NCBI RefSeq assembly: GCF_900566055.1
Contig: NZ_UPHQ01000192.1
Coordinates: forward strand, 1 to 57,669
Reading direction: 5' to 3'
Length of the DNA stretch: 57,669 bases
Source of the DNA: Mycobacterium innocens
Lineage (GTDB): Bacteria > Actinomycetota > Actinomycetes > Mycobacteriales > Mycobacteriaceae
A model generated the notes under the pieces. The model saw only the letters and a list, made by a program, of their open reading frames with translations. It did not search any database and had not been told where the DNA came from. Made by a program: the position numbers and the translations under genes. This document shows positions 28,029-35,380 of this stretch, piece by piece (within the stretch, counting starts at the first letter, position 1; every line of letters begins with the position of its first letter).

Positions 28029-29552
28029 TCATCGGCTGACCCGGTAGCCATGTCTTTCGCGATCCCAGGCACCCGGAGTTAAACCCCTGGCACGCAACAG
28101 ATCTTTACGTATTCTCCCGATTCCGTTCTTCGGGAGTTCATCGACCGTCTCCACAAATCGCGGGACGCAGAAGTAGGGCATGCGGGCAGCGCAGAAGTCG
28201 AGCAACTCGGCGTAATCGATGGCAGCGCCGGGGCGAGTGGTCACAATCAGCAGGATGTCGTCCTCGCCCACGTCGCTGGGGACGCCGATGGCCGCCGCCT
28301 CCAGCACCGCCGGATGGCTTGCCGCGACGGTCTCCACTTCCACCGACGAAATGTTCTCGCCGCGTCTGCGTAACGAATCCTTGATGCGATCCACATAGGT
28401 CAGGTTCTGCTCGTTGTCGAATCTGCCCAGGTCTCCGGTATGAAACCAGTCCTGATGCAGATCGACCGGCAAGCCCGATGCCTCGTGGCTTACGTACCCT
28501 TCACTCATCACGTGCGGGTATCGTGGCCGGCAGGTAATTTCTCCAATCTTTCCAGGCGGTAAAGGGTTGCCCGTGTCGTCAACAATGCGCACCTCGAAAT
28601 TCGGGTTGGGCTTGCCCGATGTCCCCGGAACGCCGTCGTCGGAAACGCCCTTGACGGTAAGGGGAAACGCCTCGGTCAATCCGTACATCGTGACAATGCG
28701 GCAGCCGTAACGCCTTTCGATCTCGCGGTACGCATTCGCGCTAATGGGTGCCGCGGAGATGAACCGCAACGGCAGCTCGGTATCACGCGAATCCGGGGGG
28801 AGGTTCTGCAGCATCGACACCATCGCGCCGGCGCCGACGAAACCGACGGCGCCATGCGCGCGCACCTCGTCCCAGACCTCGCTGGGATGAAATTCGCTGG
28901 CGAGCACCGTTGTTCCGCCGACCAGCATCGGTGCCAGGACGATGGGCGCCGCGCTCAGGTGGAACAGCGGCATCGCGGTCCAGAGCGCCTCTCCTGGGCT
29001 GAATCGCCAGGCCGATGCCACGGTGGCGGCCACCGTGAACAGGCAATGCCAGCTGGTGGCAACGGCTTTCGACGGCCCGGTGGTCCCCGAGGTGAAGAAC
29101 AACGACCCAACCTCCGACGCGCCCAGGTTGTCTTGCGGCGGACGGCCGGCATCGCGGCGCAGCGCCGCACTCAGCGAACCACCCAGCACCACAATGTCAT
29201 TCAGTGTGTCCAGGCGGTCGGCGATGTCCTCGAGGCGGTTTTGCCGCTCGGGGTCGGTGAGTATCACCGTGGCCTGCGAGAGCCGCAGGGTATGCAACAG
29301 GAAGTCGCCCTTGTTGGCGGCATTCACCGCCGCGCTGATGGCGCCGATTCGCGCTGCGCCCAGCCAGAAGTAGATCCATTCCGGGCACGTTGCGGTGAAG
29401 AGCGCCACGCAGTCGCCGCGGCCGACGCCGAGATCGGTCAGTATGCTCGACGCGGCGCACGACCGCCGTCGCAGGTCCTCAAAGGTGACGTCGATGCCGG
29501 CCACCGACAGCATCACCCGATCGGGATGCTGTGCTGCGCGACAGTCGAGCAC
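28029..29552 (-). CDS. Acyl-CoA synthetase (ANL superfamily)
   Basis: The enzyme adenylates a carboxylic acid and makes its CoA thioester. Motifs: FFTSGTTGPSKAV (ATP loop), TMYGLTEAFPLT (A5), DWFHTGDLGRFD (A7), DRIKDSLRRRGENIS (hinge) and LPKNGIGRIRKD (A10; the usual catalytic Lys position reads I-x-R-I-R-K). GTG 29552 is the only start in frame after an upstream stop, giving 507 residues, but the coding pattern seems to continue upstream as DFGVDRFTVADVL, suggesting that a one-base indel has cut the true N-terminus. Upstream lies the KshA-like gene on the same strand. Confidence 0.88.
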   Translation of the reverse strand: MLDCRAAQHPDRVMLSVAGIDVTFEDLRRRSCAASSILTDLGVGRGDCVALFTATCPEWIYFWLGAARIGAISAAVNAANKGDFLLHTLRLSQATVILTDPERQNRLEDIADRLDTLNDIVVLGGSLSAALRRDAGRPPQDNLGASEVGSLFFTSGTTGPSKAVATSWHCLFTVAATVASAWRFSPGEALWTAMPLFHLSAAPIVLAPMLVGGTTVLASEFHPSEVWDEVRAHGAVGFVGAGAMVSMLQNLPPDSRDTELPLRFISAAPISANAYREIERRYGCRIVTMYGLTEAFPLTVKGVSDDGVPGTSGKPNPNFEVRIVDDTGNPLPPGKIGEITCRPRYPHVMSEGYVSHEASGLPVDLHQDWFHTGDLGRFDNEQNLTYVDRIKDSLRRRGENISSVEVETVAASHPAVLEAAAIGVPSDVGEDDILLIVTTRPGAAIDYAELLDFCAARMPYFCVPRFVETVDELPKNGIGRIRKDLLRARGLTPGAWDRERHGYRVSR

Positions 29553-29611
29553 ATCGGCGACGGTGAAGCGATCGACTCCGAAATCGGAGGGCCCCGGAGG
29601 GGCTGCTCACA

Positions 29612-30721
29612 TCAAGCCTTCGCAGCCGCGGGGTCGGGTTTACCTTCGGCGGTGTATCCGAAGTCGTCGGCGCAGGGCTGTGCGCCCGGGTAGAAGCGGT
29701 GCGCCCAGCGACGAAGGGCGGCGTAGTCGTGCGCTTCTTCCGGCGCCAGGTTGGGCTTCTCCAGATACTTCATGTTCTCCCAGGTGAAGAAGTCCTGCTT
29801 GATCACTTCCTGTTGCAAGGCCAGGAATTTGGCGGCGCGCCCGGTGGGCACGTCGCCGGTGTCACCTGGCTCGCGGAGGGAGGCCTGGGTGTAGAAGTAG
29901 TCGGTGTAGTCCTCGTCGACGGGCGTCTGCCCGGTGACCTGGACGGTGCCCACCAGCTCGCTGGGAAACCGGACAAAGCCCAGCCCCAGCGAATAGTTGT
30001 CATAGACGATCTTGGCGTCGACCGGGCCGTTCGGGGTCAACCAGGTCGCGGGTCTGCCGCCACCGAAGTGGGCATTGACGGTGGCGTGTAGGTGGTACCC
30101 GGCGACCTCGAACGACGCGGTGGTGGCCGGGTTGGCGGCCTTGTGCACGTATTGAACGTGATAGGGGTCGGCGGCGTTCTCGATGATCATCTGCGGGTGC
30201 ACCTTGACCCGGTTGAGCATCCGGCTGTGCGGGTGCAGCGGGTAGTACTCGTTGGTTTCCAGCTCCGGCAGCACTGGCGGCTGCCAGTACGGCGCCCGGC
30301 CGTGACGCTCGTGCCACACCAGGATGAAGCCGTACCACTCCATGCTCGGGTAGCTGCGAATTCGGACGTTGTTCTTGCAGCCGATCTTGCTGTAGGGAAT
30401 CAGCGCATTGGTGCCGTCGCCGCGCCATTGCCAGCCATGCCACGGGCAGACGATGTTTTCGCCCTCCACGGTGCCGCCGACAGCCAGGTTGGCGCCGAGG
30501 TGCTGACAGTAGGCGTCCAGCACGTGCACCTGTCCCGAAGCGGTGCGGAAGAGCACCAGCTCCTCGCCGAAATAATGCGCACGCTTGACGTCACCGGCAG
30601 CTAGATCAGACGCGAACGCGACGATGAACCATCCCGTCGGGAACCGGTACGACGACAGCGCAATCCCGCTCGCACCGAACTCTCGTTCCGACGGATCTTG
30701 GGCCGATTCTGTATACGTCAC
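29612..30721 (-). CDS. KshA-like Rieske oxygenase
   Basis: The 369-residue protein resembles the oxygenase of 3-ketosteroid 9alpha-hydroxylase. Rieske ligands are Cys72/His74 (YCQHLGANL) and Cys92/His95 (CPWHGWQWRGDG), and the mononuclear iron site is ENAADPYHVQYVH (His188, His193). The KshA-type stretch IPYSKIGCKNN follows the Rieske domain. GTG 30721 is chosen because GGAG lies five bases upstream; the TTG at 30754 adds eleven residues without support. No reductase (KshB-like) gene is near. It is first in the leftward run to 26575, with motif site 2 at 30795 upstream. Confidence 0.83.
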   Translation of the reverse strand: MTYTESAQDPSEREFGASGIALSSYRFPTGWFIVAFASDLAAGDVKRAHYFGEELVLFRTASGQVHVLDAYCQHLGANLAVGGTVEGENIVCPWHGWQWRGDGTNALIPYSKIGCKNNVRIRSYPSMEWYGFILVWHERHGRAPYWQPPVLPELETNEYYPLHPHSRMLNRVKVHPQMIIENAADPYHVQYVHKAANPATTASFEVAGYHLHATVNAHFGGGRPATWLTPNGPVDAKIVYDNYSLGLGFVRFPSELVGTVQVTGQTPVDEDYTDYFYTQASLREPGDTGDVPTGRAAKFLALQQEVIKQDFFTWENMKYLEKPNLAPEEAHDYAALRRWAHRFYPGAQPCADDFGYTAEGKPDPAAAKA

Positions 30722-30794
30722 GTGCACTCCGTATCCCACGCGGCCGAGCGGCAACCAGGCCGCGTCCGTTTGGCAGCGGTTCGACGACTGACAT

Positions 30795-30812
30795 CTATTT
30801 TTACTATTTTAG
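30795..30812. promoter_or_regulatory. Island operator-like motif, site 2
   Basis: CTATTTTTACTATTTTAG lies 74 bases upstream of the KshA-like start. It matches the site at 40863–40880 in 16 of 18 positions and shares the YTATNTTAG core with the sites at 25044 and 38348. Confidence 0.6.
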
Positions 30813-30937
30813 ACATTGAACGTCAACGCGGGGCCGGGGCCACCAGCAGGTCATTCTCGGAGTCCCAACTCTGTCGGTATCGCCCTGTATAAAGTGCTGT
30901 TCAGCTTTGAGACGACGACAGGCGGGTGGGGCCAGCA

Positions 30938-31591
30938 GTGATCACCGGTGAACTCAAGAACAAGATCGACCGCGTCTGGGACGCGTTCTGGTCCGGCGGT
31001 ATCTCCAATCCCCTGGAGGTGATCGAACAGATCACCTACCTGCTGTTCATCCGCCGTCTCGACGACCTCAACACGCTGGCGGAGAAAAAAGCCCGGATCA
31101 CCGGCACCAAGGAAGGCATCATCTTCCGGCCGGATCAGCAGCACCTGCGGAGGTCCAAGTTCAAACACGAAGAGTCCGCGCTGATCCACAAGACCGTAGC
31201 CGACGAGGTCTTCCCGTTCTTGCGCACCCTCGGCGGCGACAGCTCGACGTACTCGGTGCACATGAAGGACGCCCGCTTGACCTCCCGACCCCGCAGTTGT
31301 TGTCGCGCGTGGTGGACATGCTCGACGCCATCCCGATGGGCGACCGGGACACCAAGGGTGTACCTGGACGGCACAAAATTCACGGTCGAACAGATCCGGT
31401 TCGTCAATCTCATCGTCGAAGAACTCACCGCTAACGGGGTGATGGACCCGGCACGTCTGTACGAGTCTCCCTACACCGACCATGCGCCAACCGGACCGGA
31501 CGCCATCTTTCCGGATGCCGACGTGCAGGGCATCTTCGACGTCCTGCGCACGGTGAAAGCCAATGCCGCCCCGACCAGCGTCACCGCCTGA
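30938..31591 (+). pseudogene. Fused HsdM/HsdR remnant of a type I restriction system
   Basis: Residues from GTG 30938 read as the HsdM N-terminal domain (ITGELKNKIDRVWDAFW, then EQITYLLFIRRLDDL, HSVHMKDAR-like end) up to about 31280. From there the HsdM reading continues in another frame as LPTPQLLSRVVDMLDAIP until about 31350. After that the open frame matches the end of an HsdR subunit (KFTVEQIRFVNLIVEEL, then GVMDPARLYESPYTD and IFPDADVQGIFDVLR). So the methyltransferase core, specificity gene and most of the nuclease have been deleted and the remnants joined, plus a frameshift. It cannot be a working enzyme. Confidence 0.8.
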
Positions 31592-31730
31592 GGGCAGCGG
31601 ACCGAGTTGCGGCGCTCAACAGCGAGTGGCACGTCAGCGACACGAACGACAACGCTAATGCGCGCCATGAATTGTCGCTCTGCCAGAGACTCGTGTGACA
31701 AATGTGATTACCGCGACCCGGACTCCGCGT

Positions 31731-34130
31731 CTACACACCCTTTGGCCGGGTCCCGATGACCCCGCTGGCCGCCAGCCGCGCGAGCTCCTCGTCGGTCACC
31801 CCGCACCGCTCGCGCAGTATCTCCGCATTGTGCTCGCCAAGGGTCGGCGGCGGGCGCCGCAACCATTCCCGCTGGCCGGCCAGCCGCGCGAACGGCGGTG
31901 TGGGATAAAGTGCTTGCCCGATACGGCAGTGGACCAGCGACTCGAAATAGCCCCGCTCGCACAGTTGCGGATTCTCGGTGACCAACGACGGCGAGACGAC
32001 CGGTGCGGCCGGAATACCCACAGCGGCAAGTGATTCCACGGTCGACACCAGCGATTGCGCGGCGAACCAGTCCCGCAGCCGGCCATCGATCTGGTCGGCG
32101 CGCTCGCGCCGCCCCGCGGCCGTCGACAGCGACTCGTCGCACCAGGAGGGTCGGTCCATCAACTCCACCAGCGCATGCCACTGCCCGTCGTCGCAAATAC
32201 TGACCGCGATCCAGTCGTCGTCGCCGGCGCACCGGTAGATGTTCTGTAACGCCCCGCCGAAACCACGATTGCCGCGCCGGTTAAGCGTTACCCCGTAGAC
32301 CTCGTATTCGATCGGCTGAATTGCGGTGGTGTTCAACACCGACTCGACCATCGGCAACTCGACCTGCTGGCCCGACCCGGTACGTTCGGCGAAGTTCAGC
32401 GCGGCCAGTACCGCGAACCCCGCGTGCACGCCGGCCAGCGGATCACACGCGCCGCGCGGGGTCACCGGCGGCGTCTCCGGCAATCCGGTCACCCACGTCA
32501 GGCCGCCGATCTGCTCCATGGTGGGGGCGAACCCGACCCGGTCACGCCACGGGCCCGCCAACCCGAAGGCCGGCATCCGGGCGACCACGAGTTTGGGGTT
32601 CACCGTCAGCAGTACCTCGGCGGTGAGCCCGAAGTGTTCCATCACCCGCGGCGAGAAGTTCTCGATCACCACGTCGGCATCCGTAGCCAGCTCGAGAAAC
32701 AATCGGCGCCCGTCATCAGAGCCCAAATCCAATGTGACCGAACGCTTGTTGGTGTTCATCGCATGGAACACCCAGCCGTACTCCCACCAGTCGTCCACGT
32801 CGGTGCGCATGCCCCCCGAGTACCGAATGCCGTCGGGCCGCTGGATCGACTCGATCTTCACGACATCGGCGCCGAACGCGGCCAGCAGGTGAGTGGCAGC
32901 CGGCCCCGCCCAGAAGGCGGTCAAATCGATGATCCGAACACCGTCCAGCGGCAACCCCTGCGCGGCCGACTCAACCCCAGAATCCTGCTTCCCCCAAGGA
33001 CTTTCGTCGTTGTCCGTACCTAGCCCAGCAGTCGCGCCAACCGGCGCGGGCGCGCATCGCGACATCAACCACGGCGGGCGCGGCTGTTGAAAGCCGGCGG
33101 GGTTGTCGACGAACACTTCCCGTTCGACCATGTACTCCATGTCGCGGATGGTGGCGCCGTTGCCCAACGCGGCGATCGGCAGCCGGAACAGCTGACCCAG
33201 TGCGACGATCTCCTCGACGGTCCGCTCGGCCATCCACGGACGGATCGATTCGCGGATGAGATCCCGGTATTCCCACCGGCCGATCTGGAATCGCAACTGC
33301 GGAATCTCCTCGAGCTGCGGACATTCCACCATCGCGGTGAAGTCGAGCCACTGCTGGCCGGTGACCATGGTGATTCCGACGTAGCCGTCCTTGGTGGGTT
33401 CGATCGAGGGCACTTCGAGGGTACGGCGGACCGGCGGTACCCGCAGCAGCTGCGAATGCAGCCATTCGCTGCTTTGCATCAGGGTCATCGCCTCGAGCAT
33501 GGACAGATCCAGATGCTCACCCGGGCCGCCATGTTCGACGCGGCGGCGCACGGCCAGCGCGCCGAACGCGGCGAACACCCCACCCATGTACTCACCCAGG
33601 CCACCGCCGACCGAGATGGGCGGTCCCGCGGGATCGCCCCGGAAGCCGGGCGAACCCGCCCATGCCTGCAATGTGAACTCGGTGGCCGCCCGATCGGCGA
33701 AGGGACCGGTCCAGCCGAAATCGGAAATCGTGACCACCACCGCCCGCGGATGCTCGGCCAGCAACCGTCGGGGGTCGATGCCCAGGGCGGCCGCCCGTGA
33801 CCGGCCACAGGTGACGATCACGACGTCGGCAGCAGCGAGTTCGGCACGGTATCGCTCGGAATCCGGGACCAGGGTCAGGCTCTGCTTGCCGGCATTGAGG
33901 TAGCAGTACAACGGCGAGGCCGGCAAACCGTCGGGCACCGGCGAACAGCTGGGCGAGTACCGGCGTAGCGGATCCCCTTGCGGCGGTTCGATCTTGCGTA
34001 CCCACGCACCGGCGTCGACCAACAGCTTGCCACAGTAGCTGCCGGCTATGCGGTCACTGATCTCGACGACGCGCAATTCGTCAAGCGGTGTCGGCCGCCT
34101 GCCTAACCCCTGACTCACGCTGCCGAGCAT
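31731..34130 (-). CDS. Tandem-domain class III (CaiB/BaiF) CoA-transferase
   Basis: The 799-residue protein holds two complete CoA-transferase III domains joined by a linker near residue 380. Domain 1 begins LDELRVVEISDRIAGSYCGKLL and domain 2 begins LDGVRIIDLTAFWAGPAATHLLAAFGADV (both shown in part). The catalytic Asp of the family is present in domain 2 (RGACDPLAGVHAGF), but the same place in domain 1 reads GGGLGEYMGGVF, with Glu. ATG 34130 is chosen; an upstream in-frame start runs into the divergent tetR promoter. In the island it could move CoA between a catabolic intermediate and the incoming acid. Confidence 0.85.
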   Translation of the reverse strand: MLGSVSQGLGRRPTPLDELRVVEISDRIAGSYCGKLLVDAGAWVRKIEPPQGDPLRRYSPSCSPVPDGLPASPLYCYLNAGKQSLTLVPDSERYRAELAAADVVIVTCGRSRAAALGIDPRRLLAEHPRAVVVTISDFGWTGPFADRAATEFTLQAWAGSPGFRGDPAGPPISVGGGLGEYMGGVFAAFGALAVRRRVEHGGPGEHLDLSMLEAMTLMQSSEWLHSQLLRVPPVRRTLEVPSIEPTKDGYVGITMVTGQQWLDFTAMVECPQLEEIPQLRFQIGRWEYRDLIRESIRPWMAERTVEEIVALGQLFRLPIAALGNGATIRDMEYMVEREVFVDNPAGFQQPRPPWLMSRCAPAPVGATAGLGTDNDESPWGKQDSGVESAAQGLPLDGVRIIDLTAFWAGPAATHLLAAFGADVVKIESIQRPDGIRYSGGMRTDVDDWWEYGWVFHAMNTNKRSVTLDLGSDDGRRLFLELATDADVVIENFSPRVMEHFGLTAEVLLTVNPKLVVARMPAFGLAGPWRDRVGFAPTMEQIGGLTWVTGLPETPPVTPRGACDPLAGVHAGFAVLAALNFAERTGSGQQVELPMVESVLNTTAIQPIEYEVYGVTLNRRGNRGFGGALQNIYRCAGDDDWIAVSICDDGQWHALVELMDRPSWCDESLSTAAGRRERADQIDGRLRDWFAAQSLVSTVESLAAVGIPAAPVVSPSLVTENPQLCERGYFESLVHCRIGQALYPTPPFARLAGQREWLRRPPPTLGEHNAEILRERCGVTDEELARLAASGVIGTRPKGV

Positions 34131-34174
34131 AATTCGGTCCCGCGTGACCTCAGCACTGGACGCGCGCAACCCCC

Positions 34175-34204
34175 GACGGTACGGTACTGGTCTGTACTAC
34201 AGTA
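34175..34204. promoter_or_regulatory. TetR operator in front of tetR
   Basis: GACGGTACGGTACTGG at 34175–34190 matches the complement of 34882–34897 upstream of mmpS in 15 of 16 bases. It overlaps an additional dyad, TACTG (34185–34189) with CAGTA (34200–34204). It lies between the divergent CoA-transferase and tetR starts. Confidence 0.65.
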
Positions 34205-34224
34205 ATGGCTCTATCGTGGGCGCT

Positions 34225-34821
34225 GTGACCCAGATTGCCGATCATTCCTCGCAGCCTTCATCGTGGTCACCACGGGAGGCCGAGCTGCTGGCCGTGACTC
34301 TGCAGCTGCTGCAAGAACATGGGTATGACCGGTTGACCGTGGATGCGGTCGCGGCCACTGCCCGCGCCAGCAAAGCCACGGTGTACCGGCGCTGGCCGTC
34401 GAAAGCCGAACTGGTACTGGCCGCGTTCATCGAGGGCATCCGCCAAGTCGCGGTCCCGCCGGATACCGGCACGCTGCGCGGCGATTTGCTGCAACTGGGC
34501 GAAGTGATCTGCGAGCAGGCCCGTCAGCACACCAGCACCATCCGTGCGGTGCTGGTCGAGGTGTCGCGCAATCCGGCTCTCAGCGATGCCATGCAACACG
34601 GGTTCTTCGAACATCGAAAGGCCCTGATGCACCACATCCTGCAGCAGGCCGTCGACCGCGGCGAGATCGACGGCGCCGCCATCGACGACGAGCTCTGGGA
34701 TTTACTGCCCGGCTACCTCGTCTTCCGGCACATCATCCCGAGCCGGCCGCCCACCGCGGACACCGTGCAAGCCCTCGTCGACAACGTCGTCATTCCCAGC
34801 CTTACCCGGCCCACCCGGTAA
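34225..34821 (+). CDS. TetR-family repressor of the mmpS–mmpL pair
   Basis: The 198-residue regulator has a TetR N-terminal helix-turn-helix (LTVDAVAATARASKATVYRRWPSK, shown here as ARASKATVYRRWPSK) and a C-terminal ligand domain with a typical dimerisation helix end (TVQALVDNVVIPSL). I use GTG 34225 (V-T-Q-I-A-D-H); GTG 34216 is an alternative and no strong ribosome-binding site decides. The same operator sequence occurs in front of this gene and of mmpS, which starts 82 bases downstream on the same strand, so autorepression and control of the transporter are likely. Confidence 0.85.
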   Translation: MTQIADHSSQPSSWSPREAELLAVTLQLLQEHGYDRLTVDAVAATARASKATVYRRWPSKAELVLAAFIEGIRQVAVPPDTGTLRGDLLQLGEVICEQARQHTSTIRAVLVEVSRNPALSDAMQHGFFEHRKALMHHILQQAVDRGEIDGAAIDDELWDLLPGYLVFRHIIPSRPPTADTVQALVDNVVIPSLTRPTR

Positions 34822-34878
34822 GGGCCCCTCGGCCGACCCCTCAGCCACAGAGGCACCGATCCGGCTCTTGAAGTGTCC

Positions 34879-34897
34879 GGTCCGGTACCGTACCGTC
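34879..34897. promoter_or_regulatory. TetR operator in front of mmpS
   Basis: GGTCCGGTACCGTACC at 34879–34894 is a palindrome with one mismatched base pair; extended to 34897 its complement reads GACGGTACGGTACCGG, the near-twin of the tetR-upstream site. It ends six bases before the mmpS ATG, so a bound repressor would block initiation. Confidence 0.68.
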
Positions 34898-34903
34898 AAG
34901 GTC

Positions 34904-35380
34904 ATGTCGATCCGCGCCCGTAGCGCCGGAAAGATGACCGCGGTTTCGCCTGGCCACCTGGTAAGACGAGGGTGGATGCTGCTTGTCGCAGTGGTGATCA
35001 TCGCGGTCGCGGGATTCAGCATCCATCGGTTGCACGGCATCTTCGGTTCCCACAGCACCACTCCGGCCGGCAGTGGCATGTCAAACGAGATCGTCCCGTT
35101 CAACCCCAAACAGGTGGTTCTCGAAGTTTTCGGCGCGCCTGGCACCGTGGCGACCATCAACTATCTGGACGTCAATGCTCAACCGCAGCGAGTCGACGAC
35201 GCGACCCTGCCGTGGTCGTTCACGATCACCACCACGCAGCCCGCCGTGTTCGCCAACGTGGTGGCACAAGGCAACAGTTCCTCGATCGGCTGCCGGATCA
35301 CCGTCAACGGTGTCGTCAAAGACGAAAGGACCGTCCACGAAGTGAACGCCTACACCTACTGCCTGGACAAGTCGTCATGA
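34904..35380 (+). CDS. MmpS-family accessory protein
   Basis: MmpS proteins are membrane-anchored periplasmic partners of MmpL transporters. This 158-residue one has a cytoplasmic basic N-terminus, one transmembrane helix ([17 protein letters not shown]), and an Ig-like beta domain with [19 protein letters not shown] and the conserved Cys pair ([18 protein letters not shown]). ATG 34904 is used; ATG 34934 is possible. Its stop overlaps the mmpL start by ATGA, so the two are coupled. Confidence 0.93.
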   Translation: MSIRARSAGKMTAVSPGHLVRRGWMLLVAVVIIAVAGFSIHRLHGIFGSHSTTPAGSGMSNEIVPFNPKQVVLEVFGAPGTVATINYLDVNAQPQRVDDATLPWSFTITTTQPAVFANVVAQGNSSSIGCRITVNGVVKDERTVHEVNAYTYCLDKSS

